Assembly (NCBI GenBank): GCA_029932365.1
Contig: JAOZQG010000003.1
Location: 9,491 to 51,353 of the forward strand
DNA from: a bacterium
GTDB taxonomy: Bacteria > 4484-113
DNA length: 41,863 nt
Direction of reading: 5' to 3'
The notes beneath the pieces were generated by a model. That model ran no database searches, had not been told where the DNA came from, and saw nothing but the letters and a program-made list of their open reading frames with translations. A program made the position numbers and the translations under genes. Shown piece by piece: positions 35,169 through 41,863 of this stretch (position 1 is the stretch's first letter; each line of letters begins with the position of its first letter).

Positions 35169-36941
35169 CTAATAAGTGGGGAGGTAAATGTAGAATGTAG
35201 AGCCTTTGCCCGGAGTGCTTTCTACATCCGCACGTCCCTTATGGGCCAGCGCCACGTGCTTTACTATTGCCAGCCCCAGGCCGGTTCCCCCGAACCGGCG
35301 GCTCAGGTGCTTGTCCGCCCGATAGAAGCGCTCAAAAATGCGCTCCAGATGTTCTCGGCCGATGCCTTCCCCTTCGTCGGTTACGCTTATAACTACTTCT
35401 CCTTCAATCAGCTTGGTTGCTATGTGCACGGTGTGGCCTTTGCCTCCATATTTCACCGCGTTGTCGATAAGGTTCATCACGGCCTGCTCCAGCAACGATG
35501 CGTTGATGTGTGCTTTCAAGTCTTCGGGACATTCAATATGTATCTTCACATTCATCTCTGCGGCCAGGGGCGCCGAGCTCTCGGCTGCACCCTCCAAAAC
35601 CGGTTTTATACGGTTCGGCGTAAGCGTTACTTGGTGCTGTTCCGCCTCCTGTTCGATCCGGGAGAGCACAAGCAAATCCTCAATAATCGAGTTTAGCCGG
35701 TCGGCGTGCCTTGCTATCGTTCTCAAAAACCGTTCTACATCCTCGCGCCTCTCCACCGATCTGTCCAGTAGCGTTTCGGCGAAGCCCTTAATGGCGGTAA
35801 TAGGAGTTCGCAACTCGTGGGAGACGTTGGCTACGAAGTCCTTGCGAATTCGCTCAAGCCTGGTCTCTTTGGTTACGTCCGTAAGGACAACCAGCGCGCC
35901 GATAGGATTCTCCTTGGCGTCCCTCAGCAAGGCGGTGGCGGCTTTGACCACACGCTCGTCTCCATTTCGAATGGTAATTGAAACTTCCCCCTGAATCTTC
36001 TCATCGAGGGCTCTGGATACCAGTTCCAGCAAAGCAGGGACTTGTGCAATCTCCTCAAGGCTTCTCCCCAGGCTATCTGTGGGCTTCACGCCGAACATCT
36101 TGGCGGCTGTGTGATTGGCGATGATGACACGCCCATCCAGTCCGACTGCGATCACGCCTTCGTTCATACTCGCCATGATGGCATTCAACTGATTACGCTG
36201 CTGGAGGACTTGCGCTAGCATCGAATCCAGCCGGGAAGCCATGTCGTTTAAGGCGCGGGCGAGTCCGGCGATTTCATCCGATCCGTCGGTGACAATGCGG
36301 TGCGTCAGCTCCCCTTCGGCGAATCTGTCGGCCGAGTGTCTGATATCCTCCAGGGGCTTGCTGATGCGCCGGGAGATAAACAGGCTGAGCACCGCCGCGA
36401 GTATCGCCGCAAAGATTGCCGCCGCCACTATGGTCCATTGAACTGCGCTTAATGCGCGGTTCACCGAGGCAACCGGTACGGAGACGCGTAAAACGCCAAT
36501 TATCTCGCCGTCATGCCTTATTGGTGCCGCTAGGTACAGCATCTGTCGGCGCACCGTTTTGCTGAAGCGGACCGAGCTGCCAATGTCTCCCTTCAGCGCC
36601 TTTGCCACTTCGGGGCGGGTGCTGTGATTGTCCATCACGTCCGGATCTTCATCGGTATCGCCGGCAACAGCGCCGACTGGCAATATAACGGTGATACGGG
36701 TCGAGGATTTGCTGCCAAGCTCTTTACACAGCCCGTCCACTCGTTCCAGATTATCTGCTTTCAAAAGCCCAACGAATTCGTCCTGCAGAAGGCGAGTGCG
36801 GATTTCAAGCTGTTTGGCGGTCTCCTCCAGATAGAACTGATGAAGTGAAGTTATGGAGTACCAGGTCACGCCAAGGATAGCTGCAAGTGTAATCAGCAAA
36901 TACGAAGGGAATAGCTGCCAGACTAGCTTTCTTCGGCGCAC
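35169..36941 (-). CDS. phoR: Phosphate-regulon sensor histidine kinase PhoR-like
   Basis: A 590-aa membrane kinase that phosphorylates PhoB under phosphate limitation. Parts in order: membrane segment 1 (about 11-30), periplasmic sensor (about 31-165), membrane segment 2 (about 168-190), HAMP (about 190-245), PAS (about 250-360), the H-box VSHELRTP with His375, then N-box NLIDNAVKYG and the ATP-lid motifs GEGIGREHLERIFERFYRA and GGTGLGLAIVKH. The large periplasmic domain is unlike E. coli PhoR, which lacks one, but is common in other phyla. The start is 3 bp after the phoB stop. Confidence 0.92.
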   Translation of the reverse strand: MRRRKLVWQLFPSYLLITLAAILGVTWYSITSLHQFYLEETAKQLEIRTRLLQDEFVGLLKADNLERVDGLCKELGSKSSTRITVILPVGAVAGDTDEDPDVMDNHSTRPEVAKALKGDIGSSVRFSKTVRRQMLYLAAPIRHDGEIIGVLRVSVPVASVNRALSAVQWTIVAAAIFAAILAAVLSLFISRRISKPLEDIRHSADRFAEGELTHRIVTDGSDEIAGLARALNDMASRLDSMLAQVLQQRNQLNAIMASMNEGVIAVGLDGRVIIANHTAAKMFGVKPTDSLGRSLEEIAQVPALLELVSRALDEKIQGEVSITIRNGDERVVKAATALLRDAKENPIGALVVLTDVTKETRLERIRKDFVANVSHELRTPITAIKGFAETLLDRSVERREDVERFLRTIARHADRLNSIIEDLLVLSRIEQEAEQHQVTLTPNRIKPVLEGAAESSAPLAAEMNVKIHIECPEDLKAHINASLLEQAVMNLIDNAVKYGGKGHTVHIATKLIEGEVVISVTDEGEGIGREHLERIFERFYRADKHLSRRFGGTGLGLAIVKHVALAHKGRADVESTPGKGSTFYIYLPTY

Positions 36942-36944
36942 GAT

Positions 36945-37628
36945 TTATCCTTTGAATCGATACCCCACGCCACGTACTGTTTCGACGTACTTGCCGTAAG
37001 TCCCCAGCTTCTTGCGCAGGCCCGATATCTGCACGTCCACCGCTCGGTCGGTGACCATGTACTCTTCGCCATGCACAGCCTCCACGATCTGGTAACGAGT
37101 GAAAACGAGCCCCCGGCGACTCGCAAGAAAGCGCAGGATTTCAAATTCGCTGCGAGTGAGTTCTACCAAACGCTGGCCAATGCGCGCTTCATACTTCAAC
37201 GGGTCTATTACAAGATCATTAACAACTACAGGTTCTTCTTTTCCTTCCGCCTCCTTGGCCTTTCGCCGGAGTACTGCCTTTATCCGGGCTATCAAAACGC
37301 GGGGACTGAACGGCTTGGTTACGTAATCGTCTGCTCCCAGCTCCAGCCCGACCACAATATCGGTGTCTTCCGTTTTGGCGGTGAGCATTACTATGGGGAT
37401 GCTTTGCGTGGAGATGCTGGTTTTCAGCCGTTGGCATACCTCCAGCCCATCGATATCCGGTAGCATCAGATCGAGGATGATAAGGTCGGGGGAAGACGAT
37501 TTGACCGAATCGAGCGCTTCTACGCCCGTGGCAGCCACTTTGACGCGATACCCCTCTCTGGACAGGCTATGGCTTACCAGCTCGCGGATATCGTCGTCGT
37601 CTTCGACAATGAGAACGGTCTTCTTCAT
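36945..37628 (-). CDS. phoB: Phosphate-regulon response regulator PhoB-like
   Basis: A 227-aa OmpR/PhoB-family DNA-binding regulator. The receiver has the acidic pair EDDDDIR, phospho-acceptor Asp53 (LDLMLP) and Lys in MLTAKTED; the C-terminal winged helix carries LTRSEFEILRFLASRRG and TDRAVDVQISGLRKKLG. Its likely targets are the 11-bp repeats upstream of the porin. Ribosome site CCGGAG precedes the ATG. Upstream is a 66-bp-period repeat that may include its promoter region. Confidence 0.93.
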   Translation of the reverse strand: MKKTVLIVEDDDDIRELVSHSLSREGYRVKVAATGVEALDSVKSSSPDLIILDLMLPDIDGLEVCQRLKTSISTQSIPIVMLTAKTEDTDIVVGLELGADDYVTKPFSPRVLIARIKAVLRRKAKEAEGKEEPVVVNDLVIDPLKYEARIGQRLVELTRSEFEILRFLASRRGLVFTRYQIVEAVHGEEYMVTDRAVDVQISGLRKKLGTYGKYVETVRGVGYRFKG

Positions 37629-37654
37629 TGTTTCTCCGGTGAGTCACGCCCAAC

Positions 37655-37758
37655 GCTGGTCCCACCTTAAAAAAGATGTTACCACACAAGCTATCACGTG
37701 ATATTCCGGCTCTTTCTCAAGCTGGTCCCACCTTGAAAAAGATGTTACCACACAAGCT
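37655..37758 (+). repeat. Two near-identical 38-bp direct repeats, period 66 bp
   Basis: Copies at 37655-37692 and 37721-37758 differ at one base (TTAAAAAAG versus TTGAAAAAG). They are separated by 28 bp of unrelated sequence and start GCTGGTCCCACCTT, ending ACCACACAAGCT. The spacing is a whole number of codons (22). They lie upstream of phoB. Confidence 0.85.
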
Positions 37759-37873
37759 TAGGCGGCTTTGCGCTACATACTCCCCGAGTGCCTGGCGCTC
37801 CATAGGCCTTATAAAGCTCTACGATTGCCCCACTTAAGCTGTTTGTTGATTAGGGTGCACAACACGTTTGCTT

Positions 37874-38278
37874 TCACGAATCCACACAGGGCGCAGGGAG
37901 CAAGTCGCGCACCGTAGCTTTGCGAAGCTGCCCATTCTCGACGAAGATGACTGCGATGTCTTCTCCGTAGAACCGGAGGAGTTCACGGCAGGCGCCGCAG
38001 GGCGATATCACCCTCGGCTCCTCTCCTTCTCCCATCGCTACCGCTGCGATGCATTCGAACTCCCGCTCGCTGTTGGAGGCTGCCATTCCGAGCGCAACCG
38101 CTTCCGCGCATATGTCTATCGCATACGACTAAAGATGGACTCCAGCGTAGATGCGGCCGGACTTCGCGCGTATCGCTGCGCCCACGTGATGCCGCTTTTC
38201 GTGGTAATTATCGCGAATGATGTTCTTCGCGGCTTCAATGAGCTCGTTGTCCTTTTCCGTTATCGGCAGGTATTCCAT
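37874..38278 (-). pseudogene. Bsr-like cytidine/blasticidin-S deaminase with in-frame TAG
   Basis: A reading frame of 134 codons resembling the bacterial blasticidin-S deaminase Bsr: HHVGAAIRAKSGRIYAGVHL, then a TAG at 38129-38131, then SYAIDICAEAVALGMAASNS and the zinc motif SPCGACREL. All zinc ligands and the catalytic CAEA are intact on both sides of the stop. In Bsr the residue at the stop is Glu (HIEAY), so GAG to TAG is a single change. Cytidine deaminases hydrolyse the amino group of nucleosides; substrate unknown here. No good ribosome site is visible before ATG 38278. Recent inactivation or a sequence error is more likely than readthrough. Confidence 0.75.
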
Positions 38279-38439
38279 GGCACTTCACATTACTGGCAAA
38301 GGCGTTGCCAGGGGTAAGTGTGCTTCGCGAGTTTTTGCTGGCGAGAGAGCGAATTTTTCGGATATAGCTTTCTGAAGTCCATAAGATCGGGTGCGGGATT
38401 TGCATCAGGTGGTTTGGCTGCGAAGGTATGCATGACATA

Positions 38440-38901
38440 CTAACCGACACTTGGTCGGATACCTAGGGCAAGCGCCATTGACAACACCAGACCGCTTCCG
38501 ATCAGGCAGCCAGACATTTTCCCGAGAGCCGTAGTGACGGCCTCGCGCGACTCTCCAATACCGTGCTTGCGCAGCCATTGTGCTATGCCGCCCTCAAAAA
38601 AGCCGGCTATGCCGTCGGTCAGGGCGTCCCCGATTACGCCGCCGGTGATAGCCCCGGCGACACCAAAGAGAACACCGCCCCCGAACGCCGGGATGACCAG
38701 CAATCCAGTATCGATGCTGCCGAAGATGAGGTCAGGTACGGCTGATTTCAGCGAACGCTTCGCAAGGAGCAATCCCCCGAGCGGGATCAGAGCAAGGGCT
38801 AGCATGACCGGTCCAATGGCGATGCGCTGCTGGAGCGCGTAGACTCCTATCGCCGCAACAATGACTCCGAGGATTGCTACGTAGGCTGCTTGCCTGAACA
38901 T
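38440..38901 (-). CDS. Small integral membrane protein of unknown function
   Basis: A 153-aa protein with about four hydrophobic segments (YVAILGVIVAAIGVYAL, VMLALALIPLGGLLLA, LLVIPAFGGGVLFGVAGAI, GSGLVLSMALALGI). A glycine-rich stretch, GGVIGDALTDGIAGFFEGG, lies in the middle. I do not recognise the family. ATG 38901 is chosen because AGGAGG sits 7 nt upstream; the longer frame overlaps the hydrolase gene. Confidence 0.65.
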   Translation of the reverse strand: MFRQAAYVAILGVIVAAIGVYALQQRIAIGPVMLALALIPLGGLLLAKRSLKSAVPDLIFGSIDTGLLVIPAFGGGVLFGVAGAITGGVIGDALTDGIAGFFEGGIAQWLRKHGIGESREAVTTALGKMSGCLIGSGLVLSMALALGIRPSVG

Positions 38902-38945
38902 AGAAGACCTCCTGCAATGTAGTATAGCGTATCTCCCGTGTGCGG

Positions 38946-40073
38946 CTACTCCTTCATCCACGCTTCGGCGGCCTGCAACGGCTCTTCGGGAACATGGTGT
39001 GCGCCGTCGAACTCACAAAGAGTTACCGTGTAGTCATGCTCCAGAAGTGTGTCCCGTGCCTTATAACTCGCTTCAAGTTGCACCATCCGGTCGTGTATGC
39101 CGTGCGCGATAAAAACGCGCAACCGGCTGGCAGCGTCAAGGTCATCGTCGGTTAGCAGGTCGGTTTCCAGCCAGCCGGCGAAGCAAATAATGCCATCGAT
39201 AATATCGTGATGGTGGATGCCTGTGAGATACGCGAGGGTGCATCCCTGCGAAAATCCCAGCAGGTACACGCTGCCGATGTTGTATTCCCGGCAAAGCTGC
39301 CCAATCGCGCCGGCGACGTAGTCCTGTGACGCGGTTGAAACCTGCTTCCAGAATTCCTCATCATCGGGAAGTCCCGTAATCCAGCTATATCCGGTATCGC
39401 TGCCCGCGGAAAAGGAGTAAGGTGCCTGCAACGAAGCGAAGACGAAATCGTGTTCGGCAAAGCGGTCCCATAGCTTGATGAAATTGCCCGGCCTGCCCCC
39501 GTAACCGTGCAATCCCACCAGCAGCGTGTAGCTTTTTACGGGATCGTAATCGTCCGGCAGCTGGATGTAGCACTTCTGATACACTGACCCTTCAAGGAGC
39601 GCGAGCTTGCCTTTCTTGGAGTCTTCAGCTTTCTTCTCCGCTTGAAGCCGCTCGAGTGTCTCCCTAAAAATGTCGGTTTCGCGCACCGATTCAAAATCGG
39701 GGTCCCGGCCGATGTGACCGATATCCTCAAAGCCCGCTTTAACTGAACGCTCCACGAATTTCGCAGCCAGCTCCGCTTCACCCATCAGACCATAGCAGCA
39801 GGCGAGATTGTATATGCTTCCGCCGTCGCGCATGTTGCATCTGGCCAGCGCAAGATAATACTGCGCCGCCTTACGATACTCGCCGGAGTCGTAAGCTTCC
39901 CGTGCGGTTTTTTCGTATTCGGTAGTGTCCACATCCAGAAAATCGCCGATGCCTTCCGCCAGCGGGTCAATACTCTCCGGCTGCGACCAGTCAGTATCCT
40001 GAGCCATAGCACCTGATGACAAAGCGAAAAGCAGCAGAATGACCGCGATAACCAGACTAGTTAAGGCACGCAT
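38946..40073 (-). CDS. Secreted alpha/beta hydrolase with N-terminal TPR-like segment
   Basis: A 375-aa exported protein (signal peptide ending about AMA, residue 24). Residues about 50-140 look like a short TPR module (YDSGEYRKAAQYYLALARCN). The hydrolase domain begins at YTLLVGLHGYGG and has nucleophile Ser275 in GFSQG, Asp328 in HGIHDRM and His359 or 360 in GAHHVP, the carboxylesterase/phospholipase pattern. It probably cleaves an ester outside the cytoplasm; substrate unknown. ATG 40073 is chosen because GGAGG precedes it at 8 nt and starts the signal; an in-frame GTG lies at 40082. Confidence 0.8.
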   Translation of the reverse strand: MRALTSLVIAVILLLFALSSGAMAQDTDWSQPESIDPLAEGIGDFLDVDTTEYEKTAREAYDSGEYRKAAQYYLALARCNMRDGGSIYNLACCYGLMGEAELAAKFVERSVKAGFEDIGHIGRDPDFESVRETDIFRETLERLQAEKKAEDSKKGKLALLEGSVYQKCYIQLPDDYDPVKSYTLLVGLHGYGGRPGNFIKLWDRFAEHDFVFASLQAPYSFSAGSDTGYSWITGLPDDEEFWKQVSTASQDYVAGAIGQLCREYNIGSVYLLGFSQGCTLAYLTGIHHHDIIDGIICFAGWLETDLLTDDDLDAASRLRVFIAHGIHDRMVQLEASYKARDTLLEHDYTVTLCEFDGAHHVPEEPLQAAEAWMKE

Positions 40074-40150
40074 GGGATACACCTCCGGTGGTATACGACC
40101 ATTTTACTGGAATCGCTTGGAGATGGAAAATTGCGGTGGCGGCGAGATGG

Positions 40151-40456
40151 CTACCGCTGACGTGTTATCACGCAAAACACGCTCGACCCGTCAACTTCCA
40201 CTATTTCGACTCCGCCAGCGATATCTGCGGTCAGCGCGCGAAACTCATCGGCGCTAACGGTTGTGGCGGTGAATCCGTCCTTGCACACAATCACGCCATC
40301 GCCGGTTTTCGTATTCAATCTCGCGCATAGGATGATTGCTTCTGACCCGTAGGTTTGCCCGCCTTCGCAGGCGTTTCCATTGCAGCATATGGCGCGACGC
40401 AGCCGTGCAATCCACGCAGACGGGAATCGCCTTTCACCGCTTTCGTCAATTCTTTG
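40151..40456 (-). pseudogene. Start-less cysteine-rich reading frame, unknown
   Basis: An open frame of 101 codons with no ATG and no good alternative start, beginning just after a TAA and overlapping the end of the zinc-ribbon gene. The sequence looks like real protein: ICCNGNACEGG near the middle, then DGVIVCKDGFTATTVSAD and VEIVEVDGSSVFCVITRQR at the end. It could be a decayed gene, the 3' part of a frameshifted one, or chance. I do not recognise a family. Confidence 0.3.
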
Positions 40457-40676
40457 TTATCGAGCCCGAGTAGGTAACCGAGTGCGTCTTCAGCTTGATC
40501 CACTTCGCCTCTTCGATTCCGATGAGATTGCCGCAAGTACATCTTACTTCGCTGCCCTCGCGCACGCTGTTATCCTCTGTTATCCGCTCCTTCCACAGGT
40601 GCCACAGTCGTCCTTTACCGACCTTCTCATATCGGAACAGCTTCTTCCTGCAATTGGCGCATTTCACAGTTATCAT
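40446..40676 (-). CDS. Small zinc-ribbon protein
   Basis: A 76-aa protein with two cysteine pairs, CANC near the N-terminus and CTC-G (RCTCGNLIG) later, forming a zinc ribbon. The stretch KKLFRYEKVGKGRLWHLWKER between them and the ending IKLKTHSVTYSG resemble small conserved bacterial zinc-ribbon proteins of unknown function. The ATG at 40676 has only a weak ribosome site (AGAG). Its stop overlaps the start-less frame that follows. Confidence 0.65.
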   Translation of the reverse strand: MITVKCANCRKKLFRYEKVGKGRLWHLWKERITEDNSVREGSEVRCTCGNLIGIEEAKWIKLKTHSVTYSGSITKN

Positions 40677-40980
40677 CTCTATGTCGCCGTCCGGTAGTGC
40701 TCACACGCGAGGAAGCGCCGCACGCAATCAAAACCATCGTCATTGGCATCGAACGGACTCAAGAATCCCCCGCGCAATCCACCGCACGACAATCGTCCCC
40801 GTTCGTCCCGTCATTGCCCTTGCGTCCATATCCAATCCCTCTGCGCCCGTGTTTGCGGCAAGCCCATTATAAGTGTCTCGCTAAGCAGAGTCACTGTTTC
40901 AATACGAGTGTCAGGTGACTGAGTGCGCCCAGCACCCTTTAGTGAACACGCCCGAACCGCTTCGCTATCGCGCGATGCTG
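40677..40980. other. Intergenic stretch of about 300 bp with a minus-strand -10 box
   Basis: No gene is supported here. A TATAAT on the minus strand at 40871-40866 could start a transcript near 40859 toward the zinc-ribbon gene, with a leader of about 180 nt. A tiny frame at about 40815-40726 on that strand (start MDARAMTG, AGAGG before it) encodes 29 codons but has no family resemblance. Confidence 0.4.
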
Positions 40981-41220
40981 CTAGCGTTTGTCTCGATTAG
41001 CACCCGCTACCGCGGCTAAGACGGCGAAGAAGATGGCGACCTTAAGTGCTGTGTACCATGAGATTGTCCCCGCAACGAGTCCCTGAGCAACCGCGCCGGG
41101 AAAGAGATCAGGAATGGTCCACGCCCATAGCAGTTTCAGCAGGAGTAGTACAACCACGAGCACCAGCGCTACGAGCACAAGCACTCCGGGTACTGCAGCG
41201 AACGCCCAGTATTTACTCAT
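40981..41220 (-). CDS. Small membrane protein of unknown function
   Basis: A 79-aa protein with a long hydrophobic first segment (WAFAAVPGVLVLVALVLVVV) and a second one near the C-terminus (ALKVAIFFAVLAAVAG). ATG 41220 is preferred because GGGAGGAC precedes it; the longer frame to 41280 is not supported. No family recognised. Confidence 0.6.
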   Translation of the reverse strand: MSKYWAFAAVPGVLVLVALVLVVVLLLLKLLWAWTIPDLFPGAVAQGLVAGTISWYTALKVAIFFAVLAAVAGANRDKR

Positions 41221-41367
41221 AATCAAGTCCTCCCAGTTGATTGACAGCAGGCGTATAGCCTTTAACAGCCGAGCCTCCACGACCTAAGCATCCTAAGGAA
41301 GAACACCGGACTGCCTTCCTCGTGCGCGGTCACCATAAATCCCGCTTCCCTACCGCCACGCCCCGCG

Positions 41368-41863
41368 CTAATAATAAAACCAGATCGTGCGGTAGTCCCT
41401 GATGTTCTCGCCCCGGGCGGCCAGCTCTTCAAGATAGTTGTATATCGGCACATCCACGTAGTTATACGGCGGCATGGGCGTGATGTTCTTCTCCCAGGGG
41501 TGGAATTCGTAGACCCGCGAGCCGTCCGGCAGTATCATCACCAGCCTCCTATCCTGCATCGCCCGCAGGTGGTTCTTCCCCAGCTTGGGCACGTTGAAGA
41601 CGGGTTCGTCGGTGCGGTCAAGGCCCGGAAGCAGCCGCGCCTCCTCCTTGCGCTCCTGCAGGATGCGCGCAATCGGCACCATATAGCTTAGAGTCTCTTT
41701 CTTCCCCTTCATGTTGAAGACGTAATACGGGTCGATGCCGACGGCTTTCAGGTCCAGCCTGAGCTTCGCTGTCTCGAAGCTGCGCGAATTCTAAACGGTG
41801 AAAACCTTCTGGTTGTATACCGAAATGCCGCTCCGGCGCAGCTTCTGGATGGACTCCTGGAGT
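41368..41863 (-). pseudogene. KamA-family radical SAM protein, C-terminal part, with in-frame TAG
   Basis: The frame enters from the right edge of the window and ends at 41368. Readable parts are ISVYNQKVFTV, a TAG at 41791-41793, then NSRSFETAKLRLDLKAVGIDPYY (in pieces), KKETLSYMVPIARILQERKEE (in part), LLPGLDRTDEPVFNVPKLG, FHPWEKNITPMPPYNYVD and the terminus DYRTIWFYY. This C-terminus is typical of large lysine-2,3-aminomutase-like (KamA family) radical SAM proteins of unknown substrate. In relatives as I remember them the residue at the stop is Glu (FTxENSRRFE), so GAG to TAG is a single change. The radical SAM core lies outside the window. Confidence 0.65.

Noticed and set aside
37655-37758. 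CRISPR array
   Set aside because: Only two repeats with one spacer of 28 bp, no palindromic repeat end and no cas genes.
38235-38450. 71-codon minus-strand frame upstream of the deaminase
   Set aside because: It overlaps the deaminase start in another phase and shows no protein-like pattern.
40315-40542. 75-codon minus-strand frame overlapping the zinc-ribbon gene
   Set aside because: Overlaps the zinc-ribbon gene in another phase with low-complexity, basic composition and no ribosome site.
4126-41793. Reassignment of stop codons as the explanation for three in-frame stops
   Set aside because: TGA ends purA and others, and TAG ends pstS, phoR, the second S8 protease and the flippase at their natural C-termini. 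The only tRNA seen is a normal tRNA-Glu(CTC).

Overview
The window reads as a chromosomal segment of a diderm (Gram-negative-type) bacterium of moderately high GC. The evidence is a beta-barrel porin ending in Phe, several lipobox proteins, a Wzx-type flippase and a complete Pst/Pho phosphate locus with an RlmN, a PurA and a tRNA-Glu. I could not assign a phylum. The combination of TIG/IPT-array proteases, a dockerin lipoprotein, a bacillithiol-type deacetylase and a large KamA-family radical SAM protein suggests an uncultured lineage rather than a model proteobacterium.

Layout. 0.2-6.2 kb: a subtilisin-type (S8) protease lipoprotein and a papain-type (C1) protease lipoprotein that share one C-terminal Ig/TIG module; the C1 gene carries an in-frame TGA. 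6.2-9.0 kb: a small lipoprotein diverges from a SpoIID/LytB protein, followed by a convergent PIG-L/BshB1-type deacetylase. 9.2-16.1 kb: purA, a second S8/TIG protease, a TIG/dockerin lipoprotein and a PduO-type cobalamin adenosyltransferase. 16.1-21.7 kb (minus strand): a tight operon of alanine dehydrogenase, CoA-transferase, a conserved unknown, FetAB-type transporter and a LON-domain protein. 21.8-25.4 kb: surface glycan genes (epimerase, flippase, glycosyltransferase). 25.5-27.9 kb: rlmN behind a TPR-like lipoprotein; then tRNA-Glu(CTC). 28.1-37.6 kb (minus strand): phoB-phoR, a porin, pstS-pstC-pstA-pstB-phoU, with a four-unit 11-bp Pho-box-like array in front of the porin and a strong hairpin between pstS and pstC. 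37.6-41.9 kb: a poorer region with a 66-bp-period repeat, an interrupted Bsr-like deaminase, small membrane proteins, a secreted hydrolase, a zinc-ribbon protein, a start-less cysteine-rich reading frame and an interrupted KamA-family fragment.

The most distinctive signals are: (1) unrelated protease catalytic domains carrying the same lipoprotein-TIG chassis with a conserved extreme C-terminal PPxLGxxxQY tail; (2) recurrent extended -10 boxes (TGCTAGAAT or GGTATAAT), several only 7-9 nt before a start codon, implying leaderless transcripts; (3) three single in-frame stop codons in otherwise intact genes, two of them TAG at positions where relatives have Glu; (4) the Pho-box array and the pstS-pstC hairpin, which together explain how the phosphate locus may be regulated; (5) a PstA with an insertion of about 240 residues. 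All family assignments are from reading motifs; no database search was possible.
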